DNA from: Jacaranda mimosifolia
Taxonomy: Eukaryota > Streptophyta > Magnoliopsida > Lamiales > Bignoniaceae
NCBI GenBank assembly: GCA_018894105.1
Contig: CM032125.1
Coordinates: 30,737,032 to 30,801,031, forward strand
Length of the DNA: 64,000 bases
Reading direction: 5' to 3'
The translations under genes and the position numbers were made by a program. Numbering within the stretch: the first letter of the stretch is position 1; the number at the start of each line of letters is the position of its first letter. This document shows, in pieces, positions 62,430 to 64,000 of the stretch. The notes under the pieces are model-generated. The model was not told the origin of the DNA and did not search any database. It saw only the letters and a list, made by a program, of their open reading frames with translations.

Positions 62430-62820
62430 AACACTAAAAAAAAACACCCTTTTATTAATGAAGAATTTGTGATCAATAGAGTTCCATCACATATTAAAAC
62501 ATTTGTGATAAAATTTTAATAGATTCCTAACAAACTTAAAAAAGGAGCAAAAAATATATATTAATAATGATATTTGTGATGGATATAGAGTCTCTTTTGA
62601 TATGAAAAGTTATCACAAATCTCATAACTCTAAATATTGTGATCTAATGATTTTCGATTCATAACAAAAATTACATTCTAAAATCAATTTTCTAATGCAT
62701 TTTATTTTTATCATAAAATCAATTATTTTTTAAGTATATACTAAGGAATTATATTTGGTGATAGATTTTATTAAATTTGTGATGAATTTTTAATTAATGA
62801 AAAAATGTTTTCTTATATTG
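62430..62820. mobile_element. CACTA-like MITE, second family, copy B
   Basis: Matches 29602-30022 of copy A (CTTTTATTAATGAAGA, TTTGTGATGGATATAGAGT, TGTTTTCTTATA). Its ends are worn and no TSD is readable. Confidence 0.5.
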
Positions 62821-63265
62821 GAATTATATGCAATTCATATGTTGTAGTTAATAATCGTGGTTATAAGAATTTAGATAACTAATAATTACGATGCTTATCG
62901 AATGAATTGAATATGTTGTACCTTAAAACACGCAATCTTTTAAAATTCAAGAGGACGATTATTGGACCAAGTGCATACAACCCTAGATTCTCACCCAATA
63001 ACCACTCTTTGCATAAATAAAACTAATTATAGTACTGAATTAGTCGCTATAGATTGTCAGATTGCACTAATTGTTGATTGGTGGACACTCGTGAACTTTT
63101 TTGTCTGTTGCTGCCTACCCTAGCTGTGGCCTATGCCCTCTGTTCCTTTTTCTATTTTAGTCTATGTCTCTGCTGGACCACGGTATCTAATTTGGTTGAA
63201 ACAATTGTGGAATATATTGTCATTCGCGATATTTTATTATTTTTGAAAAACATGTAATCTTAGTG

Positions 63266-64000
63266 AATTCGTGGTTTTGGGCCATTTTATTGAGTCGAAT
63301 TATATATTTTATATTTAAGTAGTGATTAATATGCATGAATAGAATTATGAGAAAATGGAATGACTTTAGAAATAAAATGAACATGAAAAAGAAATTATAT
63401 TAGTATAAGTTATCCTATATTTTGTATGATAATAATTGAATTTTCATTCTTTATTTAATTCCAATATAATAATTAATATTTAGCAACGATATGTAGGAAT
63501 GGAATGAAAGCATTTTAAGTGATCAAATTATCCTTTTATACAAAAATTATTAAAATAAAATATTTTATTGATAAATTATTTATATATATCTCATAAGAGC
63601 TTGTTTACTTGGTAAGATTATGAATGATAGATACATAATCTAATCTAATTGAATATTTGCATGGTTAGCATAATATAATAAAAAAAGCCAATATCTTATC
63701 CTAAAAGTGTTTGGATTATGTATCACACCCCCTTGGTGTGATTGATAATCCTAAGATTAAAAGCATTGGGATTAATATTGCCATTTAATCCTAAATATAA
63801 TTTAAATATATACTTAATTAACAAATATGTATATAACACTGAAACTTTATTTATATAACTGAATTTTTTAAAAATACTAAATTATTTGCAAAATCAAACT
63901 TACTTTTATAAGATTTTTTATACAATATTTGTCTAAAAAATATGAATTTTTTATATGAAAATTATTTCTTCTATTATAATAAGATTTCATAACTAACTTT
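63266..64000. other. B' start and AT-rich tail, nothing coding
   Basis: 63266-63320 repeats the start of the unit (GTGGTTTTGGGCC, TTTTATTGAGTCGAATTATA), like 30440. From about 63320 the match is lost. GAGCTTGTTTACTTGG at 63598 may open a Tourist-like MITE that runs beyond the window. Confidence 0.4.

Larger units (their letters stand above)
42204..63265. repeat. Copy B of the long segmental duplication
   Basis: It lines up with 13026-30440 in the same orientation. It is longer because of its own insertions (43454-45090, 50296-50829, 51229-54560, 55269-56497, 57061-57812, 60416-61154) and three extra tandem units. It lacks the copy A insertions at 16850, 20073, 22595, 24748 and 25795. No intact gene is visible. 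Non-inserted blocks such as 48300-50280, 56506-57060 and 57813-59960 hold only anonymous AT-rich sequence shared with copy A. Confidence 0.85.

Overview
The window is nuclear DNA of a flowering plant, most likely a eudicot. It is strongly AT-rich, gene-poor and packed with transposable elements. No species can be named from it. Only one gene looks intact: a two-exon bHLH transcription factor on the + strand at 40386-41232. Everything else recognisable is mobile DNA, its decayed remains, or gene pieces carried by mobile DNA.

Layout. 1-4485 is the 5' part of an Athila-like Ty3 retrotransposon on the - strand, cut by the window edge. 4802-6084 is a hAT-like non-autonomous element. 6085-12545 is a fragment of a repeated genomic unit (unit 0) carrying a nearly complete Tork/Tnt1-like Ty1/copia element (6522-11387, LTRs of 412 bp). 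About 13026-30440 is copy A of a long duplicated segment. About 42204-63265 is copy B of the same segment. 30440-34200 and 63265 onward repeat the early part of the unit (A' and B'), so the arrangement is a decayed tandem array. Between A' and B lie a CACTA-type element (34696-37789) with a Pack-MULE inside it that holds a near full-length but broken DUF1645 gene, an LTR remnant, a Tourist-like MITE and the bHLH gene.

Copies A and B can be laid side by side by eye. Each serves as the empty site for insertions in the other. Precise target-site duplications (TSDs) can therefore be read for Mu-like foldback elements (16850-18216, 25795-27091, 43454-45090, 51288-54176), hAT-like elements (20191-21157, 50296-50829, 55269-56497, 60416-61154), Tourist-like MITEs (21164-21750, 24748-25129, 30629-31127) and one unclassified TIR element (22595-23925). 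Features shared by A and B predate the duplication: a broken Ulp1-like (C48) protease fragment, a roughly 440-bp tandem repeat (4 units in A, 7 in B), a Ty3-type LTR remnant and a CACTA-like MITE.

The most unusual objects are: (1) the 2.9-kb Mu-like foldback element in copy B with arms of about 0.7 kb, one arm split by about 1.33 kb of organelle-like, probably mitochondrial DNA, all nested in a CACTA MITE; (2) the Pack-MULE with almost an entire DUF1645 gene including apparent UTRs; (3) a Mu-like family of three members that share a GC-rich palindromic core and have doubled termini; (4) the bHLH protein whose usual DNA-contacting His is Arg. I see no CRISPR, rRNA or tRNA gene, and no convincing new multi-gene system. 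All boundaries were read by eye.
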